A stretch of DNA of 58,627 nucleotides from Methylococcaceae bacterium (GTDB lineage Bacteria > Pseudomonadota > Gammaproteobacteria > Methylococcales > Methylomonadaceae), in NCBI GenBank assembly GCA_016715325.1, contig JADKAL010000010.1, positions 1-58,627 of the forward strand, in the 5' to 3' direction. The position numbers were made by a program, and so were the translations under genes. Under the pieces are notes generated by a model, which was given only the letters and a program-made list of their open reading frames with translations, had not been told where the DNA came from and ran no database searches. This document shows, piece by piece, positions 24,963-37,000 of the stretch (position 1 is the stretch's first letter; every line of letters begins with the position of its first letter).

Positions 24963-27900
24963 TTACGGTTTGTCAAGTTTTTCAAAAAGATAATTTTCTA
25001 AGTCCTTTTTTACAATGGCAAATTCATTTTGCGCTTCGGCAAGATAATTATAGACATTATCGGGGTTTTGATGCTTGGTGTCGATTTCGATCAGTCTGCA
25101 TAGTTCAGCCAAGTTTTCCACGCCCAGTTGACCGCTACTGGATTGAAGAGAATGAGCAATGTTGACCACCGTCTCAAAATCGCTTTGCTCGTGCGCCGTC
25201 AGCATAGAGGCGATAGCATTTTCTGTTTGGTTCAAGTACATGGCGATGACTTGCCGCAACAAGCCGTTGCTTCTGCCTGGATCAAGGCTAAGGATGGCCT
25301 CCATTTTAATGGTGTCGAAGCTTTTTAGGGAATTGATGGTTTGCGTCTCTTGGGCGGGGGAGGAGCGATTTCCGGTTTCCGCCGTGTGCGTTACGATACG
25401 TTCGTTAGCCGTGTTAAATGACTTGTCGTTGTGCAATTGTGCTATTGCGTTCCCAAAGTCGATCCCTAGCTGTTCCCGATCGTTTTGGCTTGCCTGTTTC
25501 GTATCGCACCAGGTATTGATGACGCGGATCAAGTCTTTAATATTGAAGGGCTTTGGTAAATAATCGTCCATTCCGGCAGTCAAGCATTTTTCACGATCAC
25601 CTTCAACCGCGTTGGCCGTTAGCGCAATCACCGGGAAAGGACGAAGATTACCTGCTGTTTGTTGACGTTTAATCTCGGCAGTGGCGGCGTAACCATCCAT
25701 TTCCGGCATCATACAATCCATGAGTACTAAGTCGTAACTTTTGTGGGAAACCGCATTGAGCGCTTCTTGGCCGTTGTTTGCGATGTCTACCAAACAGCCC
25801 AAGCTTTCCAGCATATACTGAACAACCTCCTGATTAACACGGTTGTCTTCGGCCAACAGAATTTTAGCCATGAGTGAAGGCGGATTGAGGGTCTGCTTTT
25901 CCGGTAAAACGTGTTCCAGACGCGCATTTGGAACGCGCAGGATGGAATTGACCAAGCATTCCTCGTAATCTGCCTTGCGTATGGGTTTTATCAAATAATT
26001 GCTAAAACCGGCTTGGTTGGCCTCGATGACTTCGGCTTTATACAAGGTGGAAGTCACTAGAATTAAAGGAATGTTGACTGTTTTAGGATCGGCCTTGATG
26101 TGCTTAGCCAGTTCCATTCCAGACATCCCCGTCATTTTCATATCGATAACTACGACATCGTATTCCTTGTCCGGGTCTGTCTTGGATAACGCTTCAAGGG
26201 CCATTGAGGCGTTCGGTACGTCATCCACCGTCATACCCCACGATTGAGCGTAATTTTTCAACAGGCGGCGATTGAGTTCGTTGTCGTCGACTATCAATAA
26301 TCTTCGTTCATTCAATTCCTTGGAAGGTGGAACGGACTTTGCCATTAAATCCAGGTTAATTTCAAAAGGCAGTTTGAACGAAAACGTACTGCCTTTTCCC
26401 AGAACCGTCTCAACCTTAATATTGCCCCCCATCAGTTCAACCAAGTTTTTCGATATCGATAAGCCGAGTCCGGTACCGCCGTATTTTCGAGTGGTAGAAC
26501 CGTCGGCTTGGGAAAAGGCCTTGAACAGACTCGGTATAACTTCTTTACTGATGCCGATGCCGGTATCTTGAACTTTAAATTCAATCCAATAGTCGTCGAA
26601 GCCGGGGACATATATTTCTGTGGGTTTTTCTGTTACACTCACCTGGATGACGATTTGGCCTTTCGCTGTAAACTTGATCGCATTGCCCACTAAGTTGCTT
26701 AGTGCTTGTCTGAGCCGGGTGGGGTCGCCTTTGAGGTAATTAGGAACGTCCGGGGCAATATAAGCTATCAACTCCAGACTTTTTCCATGCGCCCGCTCAG
26801 CAAATAAATCGGCTACATCCTCGATCGTTTTATGAAGGTCGAACTCATGATTTTCTAACTCGATTTTGCCTGCCTCGATTTTAGAAAAATCGAGGATGTC
26901 ATTAATGATGCTCAACAGGCTTTCGCCGGAGCGGTAGACGTTGGTGGCGAAACGGCGTTGCTTATCGTTCAAGTCGGTTGCCATCAGCAATTCCGCCATC
27001 CCCATAATACCGTTCATAGGCGTTCGGATCTCATGGCTCATGTTGGCGATAAACTGGGATTTAGCGGCATTGGCGGCTTCCGCAAATTCCTTAGCGCGCC
27101 GAAGTTCCGCCGTGCGCATTTCTACCTTTTTTTCCAGTGAACTTTTGTAGGCCCGCAATGATAAATCTCTTCGCATGATCTCTTCCAGCATGGTGTTGAA
27201 TACCGCCGCCATCTCACCGAATTCGTCATTGCCGGGCAACTTGACGCGCCTTGCCGATTTACGATCGCTGGAAAAACGCCGCATGCCTTTTCGCAATGCG
27301 TACATGGGTTCTAAAAACTGTTGTTGTAACTTTTTTATGATGAAGAATATACACAGGGCGGTTAAGCAAAGGCTGACGACGATGATTTTGTAGAAGCGAA
27401 ACCGTAAGGCTTTCATCTCGCTTTGGTCGTCAACTAAGTGCAATACGCCCAGCAAATTCATGTCCTTCATGATCGGGCGGAAAAGATGCAAAAAGCCGCT
27501 CTCGTCGTAACGAATAACTTGCCGATAAAATTCGCCGAAAAACGGACGGGTTTCGACAGGATTAAATATGTTGAAAATGACTTCTTCGAGTTTTTTGAAG
27601 ATTTCGGTTAACGAAGAGGGTTTTTCTTGTGCAGCGTTTTTTTGCACCAGTAATACTGGAGATTCGTTTTGCTAGGTTTCAATACCGGCATTTTCCGAAT
27701 TAAAAGCAACCACCTGCCTGTCTTTTGAATCGTATAACTCGCCTCTTACAAGGCCGGGTTGTTTGCTTAGGCTATTAAGCAAATCTCGGATGGTTGCCTT
27801 GTCGTTGAAGGCCAAAGCGTTGGTGCTGTTGGTTGCGATAATATCAGCAATTGAGACCAATTGTTTTTCGGCTATTGTTTTAGTGCTGTAATATTCATTG

Positions 27901-28001
27901 ACGATAAGGCCCAGGCTGACCAAACCGACTGACAATATCGCCGTTAATATTACGGTCATTATCAACTTGTTTCGAATCGTGGCGGAAAAGTCTAATGCCA
28001 T
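24963..28001 (-). CDS. BarA-like hybrid sensor kinase, interrupted by an in-frame amber codon
   Basis: Read as one frame the protein is about 1012 residues. The first 109 hold a membrane helix (about 14-36) and the start of a CHASE8-like sensor ([28 protein letters not shown]). A TAG at 27672-27674 follows ENAGIET, and the same frame continues QNESPVLLV with the rest of the sensor, a second helix, HAMP, HisKA ([11 protein letters not shown]), HATPase (DTGIG, GGTGLGL), two receivers (VVIDMKM and LVLMDCMMP) and an HPt domain ([10 protein letters not shown]). A restart at a GTG (27645-27647) would give 894 residues without the first helix. The TAG may be a real nonsense mutation or a base error. 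It is operonic with the GGDEF/EAL regulator. Confidence 0.88.
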
Positions 28002-28661
28002 GGTCTTAGTGTGTTCGGCCGATTTCAGTCGTCTTCTGAATTTGCGAATTGACGTTGAGTCTTCTTGACGTCGCCGCCGATCGATTGACGGCCATTTATT
28101 TCACCCACACTATAGCTTTCATACGGCGTAATCGCCAAATTCTCAGTATCGGCAATAATTTGTTTTCGAGCAATAACGCTAATAGCACTTTGTATTTAAA
28201 CACACTGAAAAAGATGTATTTATATAGGCTAGCACTAAGCTGATGCGACAGGCCGGTCGGCTTGATCGACTTATTGCCGAGTATATTATTTTCGATGTTG
28301 AGTACGGCGCTTTGCTCCACATTGTCTTCCATGACGCCGATATTAATTACTGCGCCCATTTTTTGTACGTTTCATCCGGTCAAGTTGTGTAATTGACGAT
28401 ATTCGTCATAAAGTCCGTGTAAACGGCGTGTTTTAGCATGATTAAGGCAATGGCAGCGCTGAAAGCCGGACTTGGAGCAAAGCCAAAATTGTTCAAAAAC
28501 TCAAATTTGACCGCCATGCAAATCGTTTTCGGCAATTTGCCGTACAGTTTGCATATTCGTTCTAAAAGTAAATAGTTGACCATCATTTACAGAAATATCT
28601 ACTTAATTGTAGCCCAATTATAATAATCAACAATTACTTAGCTTGAACAATTGGATAATGC
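28002..28661. other. Intergenic region, possibly a decayed gene
   Basis: About 790 bp separate the kinase from lhgO. On the minus strand, short frames with coding-like content change register: one with INIGVMEDNVEQSAVLNIENN (near 28300) and one ending RQFANSEDD with stop at 28025-28027. No single intact frame spans them and I recognise no family. This may be the remains of a gene cut up by indels, or chance. Confidence 0.3.
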
Positions 28662-28679
28662 ATCACATTTTTATGTGAT
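28662..28679. promoter_or_regulatory. 18-bp perfect dyad upstream of lhgO
   Basis: ATCACAT-TTTT-ATGTGAT is a perfect inverted repeat 114 bp before the lhgO start. It could be an operator for a dimeric regulator. The half-site polarity (TCACA...TGTGA) is opposite to the CRP consensus, so CRP is not the obvious binder. Confidence 0.4.
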
Positions 28680-28793
28680 TATTGCCTGGGCAACACATTA
28701 AGCGACATATTGAAAAATTCGCTTCATTTCCGGGGTTCTCGACGGAAAGTTTCGCGTATAGTAATCTAAGGAGAGTTTAAACGTGGATGAAAT

Positions 28794-29986
28794 ATGAGCA
28801 ATTCGAGATCTTTTCTTATCGTCGGCGGTGGTTTAGTGGGGCTTGCCACCGCTTATCGTCTATTGGAACGTTATTCTTCGGCAAAAGTGACTTTGCTGGA
28901 AAAAGAGCCGCATGTCGGCTTACACCAGAGTACGCATAACAGCGGTGTTTTACATGCCGGACTTTATTATGCGCCAGGCTCGGTGAAGGCAAAATTAGCG
29001 GTGACCGGTATTAAGCAAATGACGGCGTTTTGTCGTGAGCAGAAAATCGACCATGAGATTTGCGGGAAAGTGGTGGTTGCGGTTACGCCCGACGAATTGC
29101 CGCGTTTGGATGAACTGCTTCGGCGAGGAAGCGCTAACGGATTGCAGGGCTTAAAAAAGATTGATAAAGAGGATGTTCGCAAAATCGAGCCGCATGTCAA
29201 TGCGATTGCAGCGGCGTATGTTCCCGAAGAAGGGATAGTCGATTACCGTCAAGTTTGCGACCGCTTAGCCGGTCTTATTCAAGATCGAGGCGGTGAGATT
29301 ATTAACGATGCACAAGTCGTAGCGCTAAGCAGAAAAGACGAACAATGGGTTGCGTTACGCCAAAAACAGAATTCACCGCCGATTTTGTGATTAACTGCGC
29401 CGGTCTATTTTGCGATCGTGTAGCCGAAATGGCTGGTTTAAAACGCGATGTTAGAATTGTGCCGTTTCGCGGCGAATATTATCAATTGAAACCGTCGGCT
29501 CAAATGTTGGTTAAAAATTTAATTTATCCGGTACCGAATCCTGAATTTCCTTTTCTGGGCGTTCATTTTACCCGGATGATTCAAGGCGGCGTCGAAGCGG
29601 GTCCGAATGCGGTACTTGCCTTTGCGCGTGAAGGTTACAAACTAACCGACATCAATCTCAAAGATGTAGCCGATGTTTTGACTTTCCCTGGGTTTTGGCG
29701 GTTTTTGGGCGATTATCCGGCAATGGCGTTTTCCGAATTCGCCCAATCCATAAGCAAAGCCCGCTTTTGCAAGTCGCTGCAGAGGCTGGTTCCAGATATT
29801 CGTATTGAAGATCTGGAACCGGGTCATGCCGGTGTGCGGGCCCAAGCGATGAAAAACTCAGGTGAGTTAGTCAACGATTTTCATTTGTTGATTCAAGATA
29901 ATGCTATTCATGTGTTAAATGCGCCGAGTCCTGCGGCGACTGCTTCTCTGGCAATCGGCGAATATATCGTTAGCCGGTTAGCTTAA
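28794..29986 (+). CDS. lhgO: L-2-hydroxyglutarate oxidase LhgO, frameshifted as sequenced
   Basis: The FAD-dependent membrane-linked enzyme oxidises L-2-hydroxyglutarate to 2-oxoglutarate. The N-terminal half (28794-29390) has the Rossmann motif IVGGGLVGLATAYRLLE and the HNSGVLHAGLYYAPGSVKAKLAVTG signature. The C-terminal half (to 29986) has INCAGLFCDRVAEMAG, PFRGEYYQL, PNAVLAFAREGY and GHAGVRAQAM. The frame breaks between about 29347 and 29358, where one missing base explains the shift. Corrected length is about 397 residues, normal for the family. A ribosome site GGAG lies upstream of the ATG. It is likely intact in the organism. Confidence 0.85.
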
Positions 29987-30070
29987 GTGAAAATTATTAT
30001 GGACTAGCCGATCCCGATTAATGGTTGTGGGCTATTTAATTCCCGTTCGTTATCGTGCACTAGGTATTTT

Positions 30071-30119
30071 GGCATCGAGCCTGACGAAATGCGACGTATG
30101 CTTCGTCAAGCTCGGTGCC
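30071..30119. terminator. Long imperfect hairpin after lhgO
   Basis: GGCATCGAGCCTGACGAA at 30071-30088 pairs with 30102-30119 in 16 of 18 positions across a 13-nt loop. It lies between the convergent lhgO and PKD-protein genes. It lacks a T-run, so it is either a weak bidirectional terminator or a REP-type structure. Confidence 0.45.
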
Positions 30120-30124
30120 ATCAG

Positions 30125-30156
30125 GCCCTAAGCCCCTAAGCCCCTAAGCCCCTAAG
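30125..30156. repeat. Four tandem copies of CCCCTAAG
   Basis: An 8-bp unit is repeated four times head to tail just after the hairpin; the first copy's opening base is G rather than C. It lies in the non-coding gap between convergent genes. Such short arrays vary by slippage. Confidence 0.75.
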
Positions 30157-30187
30157 AATAAATAACCTTTTAAGCATTTCATCTTAG

Positions 30188-32173
30188 CTAAGGGCCAAAA
30201 TAGCCTATACCGTATGAGGAAATAGGGCCGTCGTTCGAATAAACATTACCCGTAACCCAAGTGGCTGGAAGCTTTACCAAATTTGTGGCGGCGCTGGTTT
30301 CCAATGGCTGGTTGCCGGTGCCCAAGTTGTCGCGGAATTTTATTTGACCATTCAGTCCTAGAATAGCAATCCAGTAAGATTTAGCGGCAAGGAGTTTTAC
30401 ACTATTAATCGGTACTCTATTCCAGTCGGCCAATGTCAAAGTAGTAAGTTTACCTTGAGCAAGGAGCGTTCCGGGATGACCAGCGTTATCGTTATAAATT
30501 CCAACGACGAGTTCGGTAGCTTTTGAACTCGCATCAAGATAGGTTGCGATCCTCGTAAGCACACTGTTTTTTGAGCTTACGATTTTAAAAGCTTCCGCGG
30601 TTCCTTGCGCATTCGAATCTGTTGCCGTGTAACGTGTTTTGCTACCTGCGACGATTTTAGAAGGACTAGTTAAATTAGTGGGCGTAGTATAGTCCTTAGT
30701 TATCTCAGTTAAGGAAAGTGCACGGTTATAGATTCTAATATCGTCGATATAACCGTGAAAGAACTCGCCCCACACACTATTACCGCCTATATGCAGGACA
30801 CCGTTAGATTGTTTGATCAAGCCGGTTTGTGCGCGGATTGCAACTTGAACGCCATTGACATAAAGCCGTTGATTGTCTCCGTTATAGGTCGATATTAAAT
30901 GCGACCATTGGTTGACCGGTAATATCGATGTACCTGAAACGACACGATAGCCTGCAGCATCGTTAAAAGCCCCGATTGGGAAGTCCGCGTCTTCGGATGA
31001 ATACAAACTGTATACCGAACCGCCAGCTTGTTCTTTAACAAGAATATTACCCGGACCGTAACTGACGGGTTTTACCCATGCTTCCAGTGTATAAGCTGAA
31101 TTAAGATCGAGCGATGCGCTATCGTTGACGGTAATCCAATCGTTAATCCCGTCGAATAATAATCCTTTGCCATAATGCCCCGTATTAACTCGCGTCGCTT
31201 CCGTTAATACGCCGTGATTCCCTTTACCGGAGGCATCCGCAATAATGTTGCCGCTATTTTCTTCGAAACTATAAACGGCAACCGGTCCTTGACCTGGAGG
31301 AATGGTCGTTGAAGAGGAAGTCACATTGATGAAACCTGCAGATGTTTTGGTATTAGTTCCGTTTGGTCCGGTTACTGTTAAACTGATGTTGTATAGACCT
31401 GCTGTATTGTAGATATGGTTGGGATTAGCGGACGCACTGGTCGTGCCGTCGCCGAAATTCCATAGCCGAGTGTTGATTGTCCCGGTGGAAGTATCGCTGA
31501 ATCCGACGGATAAAGGTGCATTTCCGGTTTTTGGCGTTGCAGAAAAATTAGCAACCGGCGATGGTGCGGCGACTGTGATAAAGCCTGTTTTGGTTGCGGT
31601 GACACTTCCGGTCGGTCCCGATGCCTTTAAGCTTACAGTGTAAACGCCTGGTTTCGAGTAAGTTACCGTAGGATTTTGGCTTGTCGAAACAGGGATTGCA
31701 GTATCTCCGAAATTCCAATTCCAGCCAGTGACAGTTCCGGTTGTCGCCGGTGTAAATGAAACGACTAAAGGAGTGCTTCCGTTAGTTTTACTTGCCGAAA
31801 AGTTGACCGTTAGGCTAGAAGTAGTGGGTACAACTCCGCTAACCTCGGTCGAAAAGGCGCTTTCAACAGTTTTTGTCGTGTTATAGGCTTTAACTGCAAA
31901 AAAATACTTTGCTCCGGCTGTTAATCCGGTTACTTGATAACTTGTTAATTTAGCGGTATCGATGTTATTGGTGTAGTTTTTGGTCGTTAATCCGTAATAA
32001 AGTTTGTAGCCGCCTACATTCGCCGATGTGCTGGGATTCCATGTTAAAGTTAAATTGCCTGCAAATAATTTTTCAGTTGCAAATAGTGACAAAAAGACGA
32101 CCAAAAATAGACAGATTGTTCTATTACGGTGATTAGGGTGAAAGGTAGAGAAGCTCTTCATAGTTACACTCAA
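30188..32173 (-). CDS. Secreted FN3 - PKD - PKD - LamG protein
   Basis: 661 residues with a signal peptide ending near FATEKLFA (about 38). Domains in order: fibronectin type III (about 40-118, LTLTWNPSTSANVGGYKLYYG), two PKD domains (about 122-205 and 208-290, each with WNFGD and PxVTYxxPGxYTVSL-type strands), a concanavalin/LamG lectin domain (about 300-490, VAVYSFEENSGNIIADASGKGNHG to GYIDDIRIYNRALS) and a beta-rich C-terminal domain (about 505-661) with KSYWIAI. No catalytic domain is seen. It is likely a cell-surface or matrix protein binding polysaccharide. It is a single-gene unit. Confidence 0.8.
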   Translation of the reverse strand: MSVTMKSFSTFHPNHRNRTICLFLVVFLSLFATEKLFAGNLTLTWNPSTSANVGGYKLYYGLTTKNYTNNIDTAKLTSYQVTGLTAGAKYFFAVKAYNTTKTVESAFSTEVSGVVPTTSSLTVNFSASKTNGSTPLVVSFTPATTGTVTGWNWNFGDTAIPVSTSQNPTVTYSKPGVYTVSLKASGPTGSVTATKTGFITVAAPSPVANFSATPKTGNAPLSVGFSDTSTGTINTRLWNFGDGTTSASANPNHIYNTAGLYNISLTVTGPNGTNTKTSAGFINVTSSSTTIPPGQGPVAVYSFEENSGNIIADASGKGNHGVLTEATRVNTGHYGKGLLFDGINDWITVNDSASLDLNSAYTLEAWVKPVSYGPGNILVKEQAGGSVYSLYSSEDADFPIGAFNDAAGYRVVSGTSILPVNQWSHLISTYNGDNQRLYVNGVQVAIRAQTGLIKQSNGVLHIGGNSVWGEFFHGYIDDIRIYNRALSLTEITKDYTTPTNLTSPSKIVAGSKTRYTATDSNAQGTAEAFKIVSSKNSVLTRIATYLDASSKATELVVGIYNDNAGHPGTLLAQGKLTTLTLADWNRVPINSVKLLAAKSYWIAILGLNGQIKFRDNLGTGNQPLETSAATNLVKLPATWVTGNVYSNDGPISSYGIGYFGP

Positions 32174-32913
32174 TAGTAGCGGGGTAAATTGCTAATTTAT
32201 TTAAGAATTAGAAAAAAATATATAATTATCAAAACCTTGAGTTTTTTGATAGGTTTGATAAGTTAAGAAGGTATTTTATTTAATAGGTACTTGGTTTTCT
32301 GCGGAGCCGGAGTCTGGATAAGCAGTTTGAAAAATAAAGAGGTTAAAAATGTAAAATTTAAAATTGTTCAATTTTGCCTTCCTCTTAGCAATATTTGGTC
32401 TTAGCGACTACTCAATCTAAATTATTCTTTTTTTTGAATAAAATTTAAGGTTACAAAACCGTTAAATTCTTTGAAGTGGATCACATTTTTTAATTTTTGC
32501 CGTGGCGATTTAAAGTCTGAAACACGCCTTCGTTTTCTTAGTATGTAGCTGAATCCTAATAACTGATTCTTAACAAATTCTTAATGGAATTTAATTTTTT
32601 TAAGATTGGGTATATTTTGTATCCGATTTATGACCTTTAAATACCCATATAAGGGTTATTGATTGTTTTCGCAATTTAAAGAATAAACTGTTTAGGACTT
32701 AAAATTAGTTCAACTAAATATTTACGATTCCGTCTTTCCAATCGGCAAAATTTAAAGGCGTCGGTTTATTGGTTTTTTAAAATTCTGCGAACAACAACTA
32801 ATGTTGTAACAAATTAATAATGACCCACCGTCCCTAATCCAGTAAAATCTTTTGGATTTTGTTTAGATAACGGGGTGAAGCCGGAGGGTTCCATCCCGTT
32901 TCGTATATATAAG
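32174..32913. other. Intergenic region upstream of carA
   Basis: This AT-rich stretch of about 740 bp was read on both strands. No reading frame of coding quality, tRNA or recognised riboswitch is seen. It should hold divergent promoters for the PKD protein and for carAB, but no site could be assigned with confidence. Confidence 0.4.
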
Positions 32914-32922
32914 GTGACGTGT

Positions 32923-34056
32923 TTGACTAGATCGGCTGTATTGCTTTTGGAAGATGGAACGGTGTTCAATGGTATTGCTATTGGCGCGGAGGGTTATTCC
33001 GTCGGGGAAGTCGTATTTAATACGGCGATGACGGGTTATCAGGAAATTTTAAGCGATCCCTCGTATGCACAGCAGATTGTGACTTTGACTTATCCTCACA
33101 TCGGAAACGTTGGGGCGAATAGTGAAGACGACGAATCGGCAAAAGTTTTTGCAAGCGGGTTAGTCATCAGAGATTTGCCGTTGATAGCTAGTAATTGGCG
33201 GAGTCAACAGACTTTGCAACAGTATCTTGAAACGAACCAAGTCGTTGCTATTGCCGATATCGATACGCGTAAGTTAACGCGTTTATTGCGCGATAAAGGT
33301 GCGCAACGCGGTTGTATAGCTGCCGGAGATGCTGTTGATTTCGCCGTTGCAAAAAAAGCCATTGAGAATTTTCCGGGTTTAAAAGGGATGGATTTAGCCA
33401 AAGAAGTCACTACGGATAAATCTTACGAATGGACTGAAAATTCTTGGCAGTTGGATATAGGGTACAGTCAAGGTCAAAATTTAAACAAGCACGTCGTGGC
33501 TTATGATTTCGGTATAAAGCGCAATATTTTAAGACTTTTAGTTAATCGGGGTTGCCGGGTAACGGTGGTACCGGCGACAACACCTGCCGATACAGTACTT
33601 GGTATGAAACCGGACGGCGTCTTTTTATCGAACGGTCCGGGAGATCCCGAACCATGCGGGTATGCAATTGAAGCGATCAAAACAATTTTGAAGACAAAAA
33701 CGCCGGTATTCGGTATTTGTTTGGGGCATCAGCTTTTAGCGCTTGCAAGCGGGGCGCGAACGGAAAAAATGAAGTTCGGCCATCATGGCGCGAATCATCC
33801 GGTGCAGCATAAAGCGACCGGACGGGTGTTAATCAGCAGCCAGAATCATGGCTTTGCGGTAGATGCTAGCAGTTTGCCGGCTAATGTCGAAGCAACTTAT
33901 CATTCTTTATTTGATGGCAGTCTACAAGGCATTCGGCGAACCGATTGTCCTGCATTCAGTTTTCAAGGTCATCCCGAAGCGAGTCCGGGTCCACACGATG
34001 TAGAAGGCTTGTTCGATGAGTTTATCGAATTGATGAACCAGTCCTGCAAACACTAA
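32923..34056 (+). CDS. carA: Carbamoyl-phosphate synthase small subunit
   Basis: CarA hydrolyses glutamine and passes ammonia to CarB for carbamoyl phosphate, the shared precursor of arginine and pyrimidines. I place the start at the TTG at 32923 because AAGGTGA sits five bases before it; this gives 377 residues starting [13 protein letters not shown], close to E. coli CarA (382). A GTG at 32914 and a longer frame from 32875 are possible but have poorer context. The amidotransferase half has the nucleophile in [16 protein letters not shown] and the His/Glu in [13 protein letters not shown]. carB follows 18 bp later. Confidence 0.95.
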   Translation: MTRSAVLLLEDGTVFNGIAIGAEGYSVGEVVFNTAMTGYQEILSDPSYAQQIVTLTYPHIGNVGANSEDDESAKVFASGLVIRDLPLIASNWRSQQTLQQYLETNQVVAIADIDTRKLTRLLRDKGAQRGCIAAGDAVDFAVAKKAIENFPGLKGMDLAKEVTTDKSYEWTENSWQLDIGYSQGQNLNKHVVAYDFGIKRNILRLLVNRGCRVTVVPATTPADTVLGMKPDGVFLSNGPGDPEPCGYAIEAIKTILKTKTPVFGICLGHQLLALASGARTEKMKFGHHGANHPVQHKATGRVLISSQNHGFAVDASSLPANVEATYHSLFDGSLQGIRRTDCPAFSFQGHPEASPGPHDVEGLFDEFIELMNQSCKH

Positions 34057-34074
34057 TTTAATCAGCAGTAAAAA

Positions 34075-37000
34075 ATGCCAAAAAGAACCGACATTAAATC
34101 GATTTTGTTATTAGGTGCAGGGCCGATTGTTATTGGGCAAGCTTGCGAATTCGACTATTCAGGAACACAAGCCTGTAAAGCGTTACGCGAAGAAGGTTAT
34201 CGGGTTATTCTGGTCAATTCCAATCCGGCTACGATCATGACCGATCCGGATATGGCCGATGCGATTTACATTGAGCCTATTGACTGGCAGACCGTCGAGA
34301 AAATTATTGAAAAAGAACGCCCTGATGCCGTCTTACCGACTATGGGCGGACAAACCGCGCTGAATTGTGCGTTGGCGTTGGATAAACACGGCGTATTAGC
34401 AAAATACGGCGTTGAAATGATCGGTGCAACCAAGGAAGCCATCAATAAAGCCGAAGACCGCGAACTCTTCAATCAAGCCATGCGGAGAATCGGTTTCGAA
34501 GTAGCTAAATCCAAAACTGCCCACACGATTGAAGAAGCGCTAGCCGCGCAACAAGAGGTCGGGTATCCGACGATTATCCGGCCTTCTTTTACCATGGGCG
34601 GCAGTGGCGGCGGTATCGCTTACAATAAGGAAGAGTTCATTGAAATCTGCGAGCGCGGTTTGGATTTATCGCCGACCAACGAATTACTTATCGAAGAATC
34701 CGTGCTCGGCTGGAAAGAATTCGAGATGGAAGTCGTTCGCGACTCCAAAGATAATTGCATCATTGTCTGTTCGATCGAAAATTTCGATCCGATGGGCGTT
34801 CATACCGGCGATTCGATTACCGTAGCACCCGCGCAGACATTGACCGATAAGGAATATCAAATACTGCGTAATGTCGCAGTAGCTGTTTTGCGCGAAATCG
34901 GCGTCGATACCGGCGGATCGAATGTACAGGTGGCCATTAATCCGGTCGATGGTCGTTTAATCGTCATCGAGATGAACCCTAGGGTTTCCCGTTCGTCGGC
35001 CTTGGCGTCGAAAGCGACCGGTTTTCCCATAGCCAAAGTCGCGGCCAAACTGGCTGTCGGTTATACCTTGGATGAGCTGAAAAACGAAATCACCGGCGGT
35101 GCAACACCGGCCTCGTTCGAACCGGCAATCGATTATGTGGTAACTAAAGTTCCGCGTTTCGCTTTTGAAAAATTTCCGCAAGCGGACGATCGACTGACGA
35201 CACAGATGAAATCGGTCGGCGAAGTGATGGCGATTGGCCGGACATTTCAAGAATCCTTGCAAAAAGCCTTACGCGGATTGGAAATCGGCATCTGCGGGTT
35301 AAATGAAGTCGTCGATATTCAAGCGGAAGATGCGCGCGATAAGATTCAACGTGAACTGAGACATCCAGGCCCGGATCGTTTGCTCTATGTTGCGGATGCT
35401 TTTCGTAGCGGCATGACTCTCAACGAAGTGTTTGAATCCAGTAAAATCGATCCTTGGTTTTTAGCTCAAATCGAAGATTTGGTTTTGACGGAGCAATCGC
35501 TGTCGACCAAAACCCTCGCCACGCTGAAAGAGGGCGAATTATATAAACTCAAACGCAAAGGATTTTCCGACCAACGTTTGGCGCAATTGCTGGAAACCAC
35601 CGAAAACGAAATCCGTAATGTGCGATTTAAGCAGAACATTCATCCGGTTTATAAACGAATCGACTCCTGTGCCGCCGAATTCGCTTCGGATACTGCCTAT
35701 CTGTATTCAACTTACGAAGAAGAGTGCGAAGCGCGCGTTACCGATAAAGAAAAAATCATTATTCTTGGCGGCGGCCCGAATCGAATAGGGCAGGGCATCG
35801 AATTTGATTATTGTTGCGTTCATGCGGCATTGGCATTACGGGAAGACGGTTATGAGACCATCATGGTCAACTGTAACCCGGAGACAGTTTCCACCGATTT
35901 CGACACGTCGGATCGTCTGTATTTCGAATCGTTAACGCTCGAAGATGTGCTGGAAATTGTGCATATTGAGAAACCCAAAGGCGTTATCGTCCAATACGGC
36001 GGGCAAACGCCATTGAAATTAGCCAAAGCCTTGGAAGCAGCCGGAGTGCCGATTATCGGTACGTCGCCGGATTCGATCGATTTGGCCGAAGACCGAGAAC
36101 GTTTTCAAAAGTTGTTGGAAAGGCTTAATCTCAAGCAACCGCCGAACGCCACGGCGCGCTCTGTTGAGCAGGCCATTAACGCAGCTAAAGAACTGGGATA
36201 TCCGTTGGTGGTAAGACCGTCTTACGTACTCGGCGGACGTGCCATGGAAATCGTCTTCAATGAAGAAGGCTTGCAGCGCTACATGAAAGAAGCGGTTAGC
36301 GTTTCTCACGATTCGCCGGTGTTGTTGGATCGCTTTTTGGACGATGCCGTTGAAATGGATGTCGATGCGATTTACGACGGCGAACGTGTTTTAATCGGCG
36401 GCTTGATGGAGCATATCGAGCAAGCCGGTGTGCATTCCGGCGATTCGGCATGTTCGTTACCGCCTTATGAATTGGCGCAAGATATTCAGGATCAATTGCG
36501 CGAGCAAGTTGCCAAAATGGCCGAAGCTTTAGGCGTTTGCGGTTTAATGAATACACAATTCGCAATACAGGGGAAAGATATTTACGTACTGGAAGTCAAT
36601 CCCAGAGCATCGCGGACAGCTCCCTTCGTTTCAAAGGCCACCGGTTATCCACTCGCAAAAATTGCGGCGCGCTGTATGGTGGGAAAAACGCTTGCACAGC
36701 AGGGCATTACCAAAGAAAGAATTCCGGATTATTATTCAGTCAAGGAAGCCGTGTTCCCGTTTGTTAAATTTCCTGGTGTAGATCCCTTGCTTGGGCCGGA
36801 AATGAAATCAACCGGCGAAGTGATGGGAGTTGGTAAAACGTTCGGAGAGGCGTTTGCTAAGTCGCAACGGGCGACCGGCGTTAATTTGAATGACGGCGGC
36901 AAAGTTTTAATTAGTATTCGTGATGCCGATAAACCGAAGCTTGCTGAAATTGCCAGAATGCTGGTCGAAAAAAATTATCAAATTGTGGCGACACGAGGCA

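Noticed and set aside
27672..27674. Pyrrolysine or other programmed recoding at the kinase amber codon
   Set aside because: No downstream recoding structure is evident, and frameshift errors elsewhere in the window make a base error or mutation simpler.
28662..28679. CRP binding site
   Set aside because: The half-sites are TCACA then TGTGA, opposite to the TGTGA-N6-TCACA consensus.
30125..30156. CRISPR array
   Set aside because: The units are 8 bp and directly adjacent with no spacers; no cas genes are present.
34266..35262. Antisense genes within carB and other core genes
   Set aside because: These frames are shadows of strongly conserved coding sequence and have no domain or start signals.
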